Of a DNA stretch of 64,000 nucleotides, positions 22,738 through 31,429 are shown one piece after another. The stretch is from JBFXAF01 sp050184585 (lineage in GTDB: Bacteria > Pseudomonadota > Alphaproteobacteria > Rhizobiales > Rhizobiaceae), in NCBI GenBank assembly GCA_050184585.1, contig JBFXAF010000006.1:223232-287231 (forward strand), given 5' to 3'. The position numbers and the translations under genes were made by a program. A model generated the notes under the pieces. That model was not told where the DNA came from. It saw nothing but the letters and a program-made list of their open reading frames with translations, and made no database searches. How positions within the stretch are numbered: the stretch's first letter is position 1; every line of letters starts with the position of its first letter.

Positions 22738-25567
22738 GGAGGCGCGTCCCCTCCGGATCGAGTGCGCATGGCGGCGCAATGGTTGCCGTCATCGTGCGTC
22801 CGAGATGATAGATGCCGACCGACTCGCCGGAGCGTTCCATGCCACGCTCGACCAGGCCGAGAGCGATCGGGCGGCCGAGCGTCGGCGAGAAATGGCTCGA
22901 CGTGACGAATCCGATCGAGCGAAGGGCGGAACCGTTTGACTCCACGGCATGCGCGCCGGTCGGCAGCGGGTCCGGCCCATCGATCCTGAACCCGACGAAG
23001 TGGCGGCGGTCCGTTCGCATGGCGTTTTCGGTGAACAGCGAGCGACGGCCGACATACTCGTTCACGCGCTTGTCGCGCGGTCCGGTTATGCCGAGGTCGT
23101 GCGGCATGGTGTTGCCGTCCGTGTCCTTGCCGGCGATCAGGAACCCTTTCTCGGCGCGAAGCAGGAGCAGCGCCTCCGAGCCCATCGGGAAGGCATCGAG
23201 GGGCCGGCCGGCCTCCACCATCGCGGCAAACAGGGCTGACCCATTCGCGGCCGGTACGGTGATCTCGTAGGAGCGGTCGCCGGTGAAGGAGACGCGGGCG
23301 ACCCTGACCGGTCCACCGGCGAAGGCGCCGGGGGCGAAAGCCATGTGCGGCAGGGCCGCATCGTCCAGATCGATGCCGAGCGACAGAGCCTCGACCAGCT
23401 TTCTCGACAGCGGCCCGGTGGCGGTCAGCGTCACGAAGCCGACGGTTGAGTTGTGAATCGCCACTGTCGCGGGATCGAAGCGGTCCTGCCGCCACTCCTC
23501 CAGACGGGAGACGACACCGGCGACGTGACCAGACGAGCAGGAGACGACAAAGTGGTCGTCGGCGATGCGCGAGGTGACGCCATCGTCATAGACCATGCCG
23601 CTCTCGGTCAGCATGAAGCCGTAGCGGAGGCGGCCAGGCTTGAGGTTGGAAAGCGTGTTGTAGGAATTGTAGTCGGTGAGCTCGGCGGCGGCGGGACCCA
23701 TCACCTCGATCTTGCCGAGCGGCGAGCCGTCGAAGATCGCCACCGTCTGACGCGCCAGTCTCGCCTCGCGCTGGGTCTCGGCGAAGGCATGGCCGGAGCC
23801 GTACCAGGCAGGCCGCAGCCAGCCGCCATATTCACGGAAGACCGCTCCCGCGGCGCGATGCTCGGGCTCGAGCGCGAGCCGCCTGACGGGATTGAACAGT
23901 TCGGCGCGGCGGCGGCCGGAGACGACGCCGAACGGGACCGGCACGAAAGGTGGACGGTAGGTCGTCGTGCCCGTGTCGGCGATGGAACGACCGGTGATCG
24001 CAGCCATCGCGGCAAGGCCGTTCATGTTGGACGTCTTGCCCTGGTCGGTCGCCATGCCCAGCGTCGTGTAGCGCTTCAGGTGCTCGACCGAGACGAAGTT
24101 CTCGCGAGCGGCGAGTTCCACGTCCTTGACGGTGACGTCGTTCTGGAAATCGACCCACTGGCGCGCCTTGGCGGCCTTGCGCGGCCAGGCGGACTCGATG
24201 CGATAACTCGCGTCGGGCGACGTTGCGCCCGGCGCGCCGTCTCCACCGCCGCCGGCCGCGTGACCGTCGGCGAGAACCCTGGACAGGGCGAACCGGCCGT
24301 TCGCCGCGCCCGCGACGACGAGGCCGTCAGGTCCAGTGTCGGGCACGAAGGCGGCGATCTCGTCGTCGAAGCGCAATCGACCCTTGTTCTGGCAGAAAAG
24401 GTGCACGGTCGGGGTGAAGCCGCCGGAGACGAGCAGGCAATCCGCCTCGATGCGCCGGCCCGAGATGGTGACGGCCTCGACGCCGCGTGCGCCATGCACG
24501 GCATCAACAGTCGTCCCCGACATCGTCTCGACGCCGGGGACGCTGACCGCCGGCGACCGGAGGTCCGCGACCATGACATTCGCGCCGGCCCGTTGAAGTT
24601 CCAGCGCGACGGTGTGCGCCCCGTCGTTGTTCGTCGCGACGACGATCCGTTCACCGACCAGCACGCCGTGGCGCCTGAGGTAGACCAGCGCCGCCTCGGC
24701 CGACATGATTCCTGGCCGGTCGTTGTCGGGGAAGACCAGGGGCCGCTCGATGGCGCCCGCCGCGACGACGATGCGTTTCGCCCGGACCTGCCAGAGCGCA
24801 TCGGGTGCGCCCGCCCGGCGCTGCCAGACGAGCACGACGTTGTGGTCGTAGACGCCGAACGCCGTGGCGTCTGCAAGCACGGTGTGGCCCGAGGCGCGGA
24901 GTGTTCCGACAGCATCCGCGGCCCAGGCGTCGCCCGCCATGCCGTCGATGATCGCGTCGCGATGGAGCAGAGAGGCGCCGGGCGCCGGCTGGTCGTCGAC
25001 CAGCATGACCGACTGGTCCGACGCCGCTCCCGCCTTCGCCGCGGCGAGCCCGGCCGGACCGGCGCCGACGACCAGCAGGTCGATCTGGGCATTGAAAGTA
25101 GGATTGTCCGCTGGGATCACGGCTTGAGGATCGACACGGCCAAGGCCCGCCATCGCGCGGATCCGCGGCTCGAAGCTGTGCCAGTTCGGCCACATGAACG
25201 TCTTGTAGTAGAAGCCGGCGGGCAGGAACCGTTGCAGGCGGTCGACGAAGGCGACGCGGTCGCGCTCGGCGGTGGGCGCGGCGTTGACTGACCGAACCAC
25301 CATGCCGTCCGCGAGCATTTCCGTGGTGGCGCGCACATTGGGCGTCGTACGCCCGGCGAGCGTCACGTCGACGAGCGCGTTCGGCTCCTCGCTTCCGGCG
25401 CCCCAGACGCCGCGCGGGCGGTGGTATTTGAAGCTGCGGCCGACGATGCGAACGCCTGCGGCGATCAGCGCCGAGGCGACCGTGTCGCCCGCCCTGCCCT
25501 CGAGCGGCCTGCCGTCGAATGTGAAGCGCAGCGGGGAGCCGCCGGTCTGGATGCGCCGGGCGGTCAT
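22730..25567 (-). CDS. soxA: Sarcosine oxidase alpha subunit
   Basis: The 945-residue protein binds NAD+ and tetrahydrofolate. The N-terminus has FTFDGRPLEGRAGDTVASALIAAG and FKYHRPRG, and the dinucleotide-binding motif VVGAGPAGLAAAKAG lies near residue 165. The C-terminal half is GcvT-like (YGFMLTESGMVYDDGV and RAEKGFLIAGKDTDGNTMPHDLG). The ATG at 25567 overlaps soxD by four bases; a longer in-frame reading to 25816 covers soxD and was rejected. The complex demethylates sarcosine to glycine, giving H2O2 and 5,10-methylene-THF. Confidence 0.95.
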   Translation of the reverse strand: MTARRIQTGGSPLRFTFDGRPLEGRAGDTVASALIAAGVRIVGRSFKYHRPRGVWGAGSEEPNALVDVTLAGRTTPNVRATTEMLADGMVVRSVNAAPTAERDRVAFVDRLQRFLPAGFYYKTFMWPNWHSFEPRIRAMAGLGRVDPQAVIPADNPTFNAQIDLLVVGAGPAGLAAAKAGAASDQSVMLVDDQPAPGASLLHRDAIIDGMAGDAWAADAVGTLRASGHTVLADATAFGVYDHNVVLVWQRRAGAPDALWQVRAKRIVVAAGAIERPLVFPDNDRPGIMSAEAALVYLRRHGVLVGERIVVATNNDGAHTVALELQRAGANVMVADLRSPAVSVPGVETMSGTTVDAVHGARGVEAVTISGRRIEADCLLVSGGFTPTVHLFCQNKGRLRFDDEIAAFVPDTGPDGLVVAGAANGRFALSRVLADGHAAGGGGDGAPGATSPDASYRIESAWPRKAAKARQWVDFQNDVTVKDVELAARENFVSVEHLKRYTTLGMATDQGKTSNMNGLAAMAAITGRSIADTGTTTYRPPFVPVPFGVVSGRRRAELFNPVRRLALEPEHRAAGAVFREYGGWLRPAWYGSGHAFAETQREARLARQTVAIFDGSPLGKIEVMGPAAAELTDYNSYNTLSNLKPGRLRYGFMLTESGMVYDDGVTSRIADDHFVVSCSSGHVAGVVSRLEEWRQDRFDPATVAIHNSTVGFVTLTATGPLSRKLVEALSLGIDLDDAALPHMAFAPGAFAGGPVRVARVSFTGDRSYEITVPAANGSALFAAMVEAGRPLDAFPMGSEALLLLRAEKGFLIAGKDTDGNTMPHDLGITGPRDKRVNEYVGRRSLFTENAMRTDRRHFVGFRIDGPDPLPTGAHAVESNGSALRSIGFVTSSHFSPTLGRPIALGLVERGMERSGESVGIYHLGRTMTATIAPPCALDPEGTRLHA

Positions 25568-25830
25568 GAGCCGTCCTTGCGCAGGCTCCGGGACCCCGCC
25601 ACCACATGCGTGGCCGTGTCGCGCTCCATGAGGAAATATTCGCCACAGGTCAGGTGCACCCAGATCTCGCGAGCCGGACCCTTGGGGTTCTTCTTGCCGT
25701 AAAGGTAGGCGGACCAGCGCCCCGGATCGACGTCCGGCGCAGGCTCGGGGCGCGTCTTGCCGGCCTCGGCCCCGAACTGGAATTCGGTCTCGTCGCGCGG
25801 TCCGCAGAAGGGGCAAGGAAAGAGCTGCAT
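25564..25830 (-). CDS. soxD: Sarcosine oxidase delta subunit
   Basis: This 88-residue zinc-binding subunit begins MQLFPCPFCG. C6, C9, H59 and C62 (VHLTCGEYF) match the zinc-ligand pattern of SoxD. It overlaps soxB by one base (TGATG) and soxA by four bases, in the usual order B-D-A-G. Confidence 0.94.
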   Translation of the reverse strand: MQLFPCPFCGPRDETEFQFGAEAGKTRPEPAPDVDPGRWSAYLYGKKNPKGPAREIWVHLTCGEYFLMERDTATHVVAGSRSLRKDGS

Positions 25831-27083
25831 CAGTGGGCGATTCCCGACCCGGCGGCCTCGTCGACCAGCCGGCCGGTGACGAAGCGGTCGAGGTCGAATG
25901 GGCGGCTCACCGGATGGTGGGCGCCGGTCGCCATGAGATGCGCCAGCAACACGCCGCCGGCGGGAATGGACTTGAAGCCGCCCGTGCCCCAGCCGCAGTT
26001 CAGATAGAGGCCGGGCAGCGGCGAGGGACCGATGATCGGCGACGAATCCGGCACCACGTCGACATTGCCTGCCCATTGCCGCAAGAGTTTCAACTGGGCG
26101 AAGGCCGGGAACATCTCCAGCATGCCGGACAGCACGACCCGCTGCATCGGCGGGTTGCCGCGCTGGGCGTAGGACGGCACGCGGTCGAGCCCTCCGCCGA
26201 TCACCAGTTCGCCCTTGTCGGACTGAAACATGTAGGTGCCGGTGCCCATATAGAGCACCACCGTGTCGAGACATGGCTTCACTGGCTCCGACACCATCGC
26301 CTGCAACGAATAGGACTGGATCGGCAGGTCGAAGCCGGCCTTCGCGGCGAGCGTGCCCGAATTGCCGGCGACGGCGATGCCGACGGCGCCGGCGCGGATC
26401 GAGCCCAGATCGGTCTCGACCCCGGCGCAACGGCCGTTCTCGACTATGAAGCCCTTGACCTCGCAATTCTGGATGATGTCGACGCCCAGCGCATCGGCTG
26501 CGCGTGCGTATCCCCAGGCAACCGCGTCATGGCGAGCGACGCCTGCCCGACCCTGCCAGACGCCGCCGAAGACGGGATAGCGCGCCTTCGGCCCGCGATT
26601 GGCCAGCGGCAGGCGCTGAAAAACCTGCGCGGGCGTGAGCAGTTCGGCATCGGTGCCGTTGATCTGCATCGCGTTGACGATACGGGCGGCGATCTCCATC
26701 TCGGCGTCGGAATGCGCGACGGTGACGACGCCGCGCTGCGAGAACATGACGTTGTAGTTGAGTTCGCGCGACAGACCCTCGTAGAGCTTGAGCGCGAAAT
26801 CGTAGAGGGCGACGCTCTCGGGATAGAAGTAGTTGGAACGGATGGTCGAGGTGTTGCGGCCGGTGTTGCCGCCTCCCAGCCATCCGCGTTCGATCACCGC
26901 GACGCTCCTGATCCCGTGGGTCTTCGCGAGGTTGTAGGCGGTGGCCAGCCCCTGGCCGCCGCCGCCGACGACCACGGCGTCGTAAGCCGGCTTCGGCGCG
27001 GGCGAACGCCACAGGGGCCGCCAGCCGGCATGGCCGCGCAAACCCTCGGTGAACAGCGACAGCGCCGAATAGCGTCGCGCCAT
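25830..27083 (-). CDS. soxB: Sarcosine oxidase beta subunit
   Basis: The 417-residue flavoprotein has the FAD motif VVVGGGGQGLATAYNLA at about residue 37. Further family stretches are ERGWLGGGNTGRNTSTIRSNYF, and GWGTGGFKSIPAGG near the C-terminus. His185 in ARHDAVAW is at the position I expect for the covalent FMN link. It oxidises sarcosine to the imine and passes electrons to O2 through FMN. It is the first gene of soxBDAG; GAGAGG precedes the ATG. No glyA or folate gene is adjacent. Confidence 0.95.
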   Translation of the reverse strand: MARRYSALSLFTEGLRGHAGWRPLWRSPAPKPAYDAVVVGGGGQGLATAYNLAKTHGIRSVAVIERGWLGGGNTGRNTSTIRSNYFYPESVALYDFALKLYEGLSRELNYNVMFSQRGVVTVAHSDAEMEIAARIVNAMQINGTDAELLTPAQVFQRLPLANRGPKARYPVFGGVWQGRAGVARHDAVAWGYARAADALGVDIIQNCEVKGFIVENGRCAGVETDLGSIRAGAVGIAVAGNSGTLAAKAGFDLPIQSYSLQAMVSEPVKPCLDTVVLYMGTGTYMFQSDKGELVIGGGLDRVPSYAQRGNPPMQRVVLSGMLEMFPAFAQLKLLRQWAGNVDVVPDSSPIIGPSPLPGLYLNCGWGTGGFKSIPAGGVLLAHLMATGAHHPVSRPFDLDRFVTGRLVDEAAGSGIAH

Positions 27084-27221
27084 GAAACCCCTCTCGCCGG
27101 CGCGAAACGACGCGCCGACTACCCTGCTACGCCAGCGGGCGGCGAAATGCGATGCGCCGTCGCGCCGCGAACTGTCGATCCGGCGTCATGCTGGCCGAAG
27201 GAAGACGGGCCGGATCGACGC

Positions 27222-28433
27222 TCAGGCAGGGCGTTCCGGCAAGTCGACGTGGAAGTCGACGATCGCCCCGGGCGCGAAGACATAGCGGCGCGGCGTGCCC
27301 TTGGCTGGAGGGACCGCTGCAGGATCAGCCGGAGGCGCGGCGCCATCGGACGGCTCGCCAGGAGCCGGGGCCGAGCCGAGGTGGCGGCCCGTCGCATCGA
27401 AGTAGTCCGACTCCTTCGCACCCTTCGACGTTCTGCGAACGACGAAGGAATAGGCCTTGTCCAGATCGACCGCGAAGCCCCTGGTCATCGGCATCCGGCT
27501 CTGGTCCCGCCAGAAATACTTGGCGAGCCTTTCGATCAGGCCGACAGGCCGGATGACGCCGTGCAGATGCTCGGTGTCCGTCGCGGTCGGCGCATCGACG
27601 ATCGACAGAACCTCGACCAGATCGTCTTTCTTCCTGCCCCGCACCTTTACCGCGACCCAGGCTTTCGTGGGGGCGGGTTTTTCCGAGACCTGGTCGGCGG
27701 TGCGGTTCTGCCGCGCGCCGAGCGCCACCATGAGTGCATTGACGCTCGCGCTGCCCCCCGCGAGCACCAGCGCCGACAACAGCGTCGTGCCCCAGGTGCT
27801 GCGAGGATCGGCCTGCACCGGAACGTCAAGATACGCGTCGAACAGCGATGCGACGAAATCCTGCTTGAACATGACCACCACGAAGAGCGCCCCGGCGAAC
27901 ATGACGACGGTGCGGACCCCGCGCCCATCAAAGAACTCGAGGAAGACCCGCCAGTTGAATATGACCGAGAAGGCGGATTCGAGCAGGATCGCTATGAGGA
28001 GGGCGCCGACAAGCAGGCCCCCGGCTTCACCGACAGCGGCGAAGTCCGAACGCGGCGTCGCAGATACGTGGACCAGCACCGTGCGCTCGCGCCCATCCTG
28101 GGTGAAGCTCAGCGCGACGCGGGCGTCCTCGCCATCCTTCGCAGGCGTGTAGGTCAGGAGCCAGACCTGGGGCGCCACTCCGGGCGCGGTCGTCGTGACG
28201 ACCCCCGGACCGCCGGTCAGCTTGATCTCCTCGTCGCCGCTGGCGACAAGGATGGTCTCCCCGGGCTCCGCGTAGATATCCTCGACAGTCTGCGCAATGG
28301 CCGTCCCCGGCGACGCCAGCCCGATAAGGGCCAGGCTCAACGCCGGGGCCATGAAGCACATGAGAAACGAACCGCGCGGTCGACTGAGGCCGCGCCCGTC
28401 GCTCCAGCCACTGTTCATCCCACCCCCCGACAC
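27222..28433 (-). CDS. Uncharacterised membrane protein with signal sequence
   Basis: The 403-residue protein begins with a hydrophobic signal (about residues 22-47, ending GTAIAQ). A short periplasmic beta-rich region follows (50-130), then three membrane segments around GGLLVGALLIAILLES, VVMFAGALFVVVMF and TLLSALVLAGG. The cytoplasmic C-terminal domain (260-403) ends in a Pro/Ala-rich tail and RYVFAPGAIVDFHVDLPE. I recognise no family. It is read before nothing else but lies on the same strand and just downstream of the lysozyme and amidase genes, which suggests a shared transcript and a link to cell-wall turnover. An internal ATG at residue 6 is an alternative start. Confidence 0.72.
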   Translation of the reverse strand: MSGGGMNSGWSDGRGLSRPRGSFLMCFMAPALSLALIGLASPGTAIAQTVEDIYAEPGETILVASGDEEIKLTGGPGVVTTTAPGVAPQVWLLTYTPAKDGEDARVALSFTQDGRERTVLVHVSATPRSDFAAVGEAGGLLVGALLIAILLESAFSVIFNWRVFLEFFDGRGVRTVVMFAGALFVVVMFKQDFVASLFDAYLDVPVQADPRSTWGTTLLSALVLAGGSASVNALMVALGARQNRTADQVSEKPAPTKAWVAVKVRGRKKDDLVEVLSIVDAPTATDTEHLHGVIRPVGLIERLAKYFWRDQSRMPMTRGFAVDLDKAYSFVVRRTSKGAKESDYFDATGRHLGSAPAPGEPSDGAAPPADPAAVPPAKGTPRRYVFAPGAIVDFHVDLPERPA

Positions 28434-28477
28434 GTTCGGCCGCCGCCGCCCGATCGCGCGGGCGGCGCAGGCTGCCC

Positions 28478-29011
28478 TCAGACCTGGCTTTCGAGATCGA
28501 TGACCTTGCCCTTGCCGAAATCGACCTTGCCTTTGGCGTCGGCAGGAAAGACGGTGGCCTTGCCCTTGCCCGAATAGGTCCCGTCGGAAAAGAGCTTCTG
28601 CTCCTTACGGCGTCGACCGATGATCTCTGGCGGCTTCTTCCAGTTCATGAACTCCTTCGCCGCCTTCGGCCGATTGCCGGCATTCAATGACTTGACCAGA
28701 CTGGCCTTCTTGATGCCGCCCGTATTGAAGTGGAAGGAGACGAGCGCGTCGAATTCGGACTGCGACACGTCGACTTTGAGAACGGTGTTCACGTCCCTTG
28801 CGAAACGGACGATGTCCTTCTCGAACAGCGCGAACACCTCCTTGATGGTCATCGTGCCGGTGAACTTCGAAGGATCGGGCGGCCCGGCCGCCTTGGTGTG
28901 ACCGACGCCGATGGTCCAGACGCCGACAGAGTCCTTGTAACGCGTCTGTACGATCCCCTCGTGGGAGATGATCTCCATGAGGCCGTTCTTCGATACCTTC
29001 ATCGTCGCCAT
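28478..29011 (-). CDS. GH24 phage-type lysozyme without signal peptide
   Basis: The 177-residue protein is a T4-type muramidase. E18 (ISHEGI), D27 (RYKDSVG) and T33 (VWTIGVGHT) have the spacing of the Glu-Asp-Thr triad of T4 lysozyme (9 and 6 residues). The region SEFDALVSFHFNTGG is also characteristic. There is no signal peptide or SAR anchor, so export needs a holin, lysis or a secretion system. It lies 15 bases downstream of the amidase gene on the same strand. Confidence 0.88.
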   Translation of the reverse strand: MATMKVSKNGLMEIISHEGIVQTRYKDSVGVWTIGVGHTKAAGPPDPSKFTGTMTIKEVFALFEKDIVRFARDVNTVLKVDVSQSEFDALVSFHFNTGGIKKASLVKSLNAGNRPKAAKEFMNWKKPPEIIGRRRKEQKLFSDGTYSGKGKATVFPADAKGKVDFGKGKVIDLESQV

Positions 29012-29026
29012 GCGCGCCTCCCGCGT

Positions 29027-29890
29027 TCAGAGAAACTTCGCAAGAGCGGGCGCGAGCGGTGTCGACGCCAACCCGGTCATGCTGACGAAACCCGAATGCG
29101 TGTCGGAACCATCGACGCTCACCGAAGCCCAGCGCGTCAGATACCGCTTCAACGATGGCGGCGATGGCTGGATGCATTGAGCGCGCGGACCATAGACGAC
29201 CGAACGTATGTGCACGACATCTCCGTTCTTGAGCGTCCTGATCGACGCGCTCTGCGCGTTCGGCCCGCGCCGAAGTTCAAGCTTGTTGTCCGAAGACTTG
29301 ACGGTGGTCCGGAAACCAAGGGGCTTCGGGGATGGAGCCAGGGCGTTCAGAGCAGCGAGGTCGAACAGCGGTCCCGGATCAAACTTGCCGAAGATCGCGA
29401 TGTCGTGGTGCCCGACGACCTCGGCGACCGGATAGGTGGCGATGAGGTCCTCCACGATCTTCCTGCAGGCCTTGACCTGCGCGGCCGGGTACTTTTCCCA
29501 GCGCTGCATGCTTGGATCGTCGGGATTGTAGATCAGCTTGCCGGGACCATTGGGGGCGCTCGAATCGAATGCGAACCCCTTGTTCATCAAGCAGACACCC
29601 ACCGAGCCTCGGCCTAGCGAGCCGCCGAGCGTAAGCCCGCCCGCCGACTTCCAGTTGCTCAAGCCGGGGTGAGCCGCCGACTCGGTGAAGCGCCGTGTCT
29701 GGAATGCGGTCCCATCCTTCTCGATCAGGATATGATAGCCCAGCTTGGCCTTGTTAAGAGCCTTGACAGCATCGGCGACCGTGTTGGTCACCGAGTAGTG
29801 TATCACTACTAGGCGTGGCGTCTGGTTGACGCCGACGTGCTTCAGCTTCTTTTCGGCGATACCGTCGATGAAGTGGTTTGTGATCGACAT
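29027..29890 (-). CDS. N-acetylmuramoyl-L-alanine amidase (Amidase_2) with SH3-like tail
   Basis: The 287-residue protein has an AmpD/PGRP-type amidase domain with the zinc ligands H31 (VVIHYS), H161 (VVGHHDIA) and D171 (GKFDPGP), and the catalytic-type K169. A bacterial SH3-like domain (about residues 195-260, KLELRRGPNAQSASIRTLKNGDVVHIRS) probably binds the cell wall. It cleaves the amide between muramic acid and L-Ala. There is no signal peptide. With the lysozyme it makes a two-enzyme peptidoglycan-degrading set that resembles a phage lysis or predatory cassette, yet no other phage gene is present. Confidence 0.87.
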   Translation of the reverse strand: MSITNHFIDGIAEKKLKHVGVNQTPRLVVIHYSVTNTVADAVKALNKAKLGYHILIEKDGTAFQTRRFTESAAHPGLSNWKSAGGLTLGGSLGRGSVGVCLMNKGFAFDSSAPNGPGKLIYNPDDPSMQRWEKYPAAQVKACRKIVEDLIATYPVAEVVGHHDIAIFGKFDPGPLFDLAALNALAPSPKPLGFRTTVKSSDNKLELRRGPNAQSASIRTLKNGDVVHIRSVVYGPRAQCIQPSPPSLKRYLTRWASVSVDGSDTHSGFVSMTGLASTPLAPALAKFL

Positions 29891-30073
29891 GGTGGTGTCA
29901 AGCCCCCGTATTCAGCCTGCACCCGACGCCCATCAGGTGACGACCGGCCCCTTCTCTTCCCACCATTCAGACTAGCAATGCGCGTTTCGCGAGTCGACTC
30001 CCAAGAATCGGATTTATTCTTTCTCATTTAGCCGCTAGCCTTGCCTACCTTCTAACGATGAGGATCGCTTAAG

Positions 30074-30595
30074 ATGAAACTTCCAGCAGTCGCCGCAATC
30101 GGCGTGGTCATCATGACCGTTCCTTGTCTGGCGCAAGATCTACCCTTGGTCAGCGCGACGCTCGATTTCGCCGCCGACACCCCGGACCAGGCCGACGCAT
30201 TCTTCGAGGCTCTCCGCCAGCATGCGGGCAAGCCGATCCGGCTTGCGCTCGACATCGCCCCCCGCCAAGCCAGCGACGACGTCGGTTACGTGGTCCGTCC
30301 GGAGCCGCCGGATGAACAAGGCGAGCCGGTTCCCTGTGGAACCCAGAAGTATGGCGTCATCGACAATCTGGTGACGGGCTACAGCGTGTCGTTCGATCAT
30401 CCTTCCAATCACCACACGATCACGACCATACATGTCGGCGACCGTCAGACGTTTCCGTTCAACGGGCTGATCTGCGGCGTCGAAGACTACACCTCCAAGG
30501 AATTCACCCATCTCCATGTGAGCGGCGCGTACATCGTGGTCGAGGCCGCGATCCCAACCGCGGTCGAACTGACGCTGTTCCCGTACAAGCCCTGA
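30074..30595 (+). CDS. Secreted protein of unknown function
   Basis: The 173-residue protein has a short signal peptide (MKLPAVAAIGVVIMTVPCLA, cleaved before Q21) and a mature part of about 150 residues without membrane segments. It has two cysteines (in PVPCGTQK and LICGVEDY), which could form a disulfide, and several predicted strands. I recognise no family. It lies alone between the divergent amidase gene and the gntR-hyu operon. The 183-base spacer before it holds only a short palindrome (GAGTCGACTC, 29991-30000). Confidence 0.65.
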   Translation: MKLPAVAAIGVVIMTVPCLAQDLPLVSATLDFAADTPDQADAFFEALRQHAGKPIRLALDIAPRQASDDVGYVVRPEPPDEQGEPVPCGTQKYGVIDNLVTGYSVSFDHPSNHHTITTIHVGDRQTFPFNGLICGVEDYTSKEFTHLHVSGAYIVVEAAIPTAVELTLFPYKP

Positions 30596-30644
30596 CTGCC
30601 GGTCCGGAGATGGCCGGAAGGGAAATGGTTGTGGACCCGATCGA

Positions 30645-30666
30645 AATGATATACCAATATATCATT
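30645..30666. promoter_or_regulatory. Perfect operator upstream of gntR-hyuBA
   Basis: AATGATATA (30645-30653) and TATATCATT (30658-30666) form a perfect 9-bp inverted repeat around CCAA, ending 13 bases before the gntR ATG. Its position covers the likely -10 region, so binding by the adjacent GntR protein would repress its own operon. Confidence 0.7.
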
Positions 30667-30679
30667 AGAAAGGTCGACG

Positions 30680-31429
30680 ATGCCGCTTCCGCGCTACCAC
30701 CGGATCTACCTGCACCTGCGTCAGCGCATCGCCGACGGTGACTACTCGGAAGGCGACGTCGTTCCGGGCGAGATGGATCTGGCCGACCAGTTCCAGGTGT
30801 CGCGCATCACGACGCGACGCGCGCTCGACGAGCTGGAACGTGCCGGACTGGTGACCCGCGAGCGGGGCCGAGGCACGCGCGTGAAGGCAGGCGCCGTCGA
30901 CTCGCCGGCGTTCGATGGCTCGCTCGAGAGCCTCGAAGCCTCGAACCGGGCCATCGGCGGTAGCCAGGTCGGGCTCATCGACTTTGCGCTCGCCATACCA
31001 CCGCCCGACGTGCGGATCGTCTTCGACCTGCACGACGGAGAGCGGCTCTGGCGCATCGAACGCATCCGGACCAGCGGCGGGGACGCCTTCGCCCATGTGG
31101 TGGCGTGGGTGCCGGAAGCGATCGGACGAACCTTCTCCCCCGCCGACCTCGAATCCACCATGCTGGTGGACCTGATCGAACGCGCCGGGGCGGACATCGA
31201 CCGCGCCGAACAGACAATCAGCGCGACGCTGGCCGACCCTCAGATCGCGGCGGCTCTCGGCGTGGACACAGGCGCCCCGCTGTTGCGCGTCGTGCGTACG
31301 ATCTTCTCCCAGGACGGCCGGCCGGTGGAGCGCTTCACGGCGCTCTTCCGGCCGGACCGCTACCGCATCTCCATGCAACTTGCGCGTCGCGACAGCGATG
31401 CAGACAGCCGTTTCAGGGTGAGAGAATGA
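30680..31429 (+). CDS. GntR-family regulator, HutC/UTRA type
   Basis: The 249-residue protein has an N-terminal winged helix (IYLHLRQRIADGDYSEGDVVPGEMDLADQFQVSRITTRRALDEL) and a UTRA ligand-binding domain (about residues 90-240). The UTRA domain ends with the typical VVRTIFSQDGRPVERFTALFRPDRYRI. It overlaps hyuB by four bases (ATGA), so regulator and enzyme are made from one message. It most likely represses the operon through the palindrome just upstream and is released by a hydantoin, oxoproline or related lactam. AAAGG precedes the ATG. Confidence 0.92.
   Translation: MPLPRYHRIYLHLRQRIADGDYSEGDVVPGEMDLADQFQVSRITTRRALDELERAGLVTRERGRGTRVKAGAVDSPAFDGSLESLEASNRAIGGSQVGLIDFALAIPPPDVRIVFDLHDGERLWRIERIRTSGGDAFAHVVAWVPEAIGRTFSPADLESTMLVDLIERAGADIDRAEQTISATLADPQIAAALGVDTGAPLLRVVRTIFSQDGRPVERFTALFRPDRYRISMQLARRDSDADSRFRVRE

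Noticed and set aside
25833..28577. Very long plus-strand open frame of 914 codons opposite soxB and the membrane protein
   Set aside because: It spans two genes and a spacer on the other strand and is typical of high-GC antisense frames. No motif is visible.
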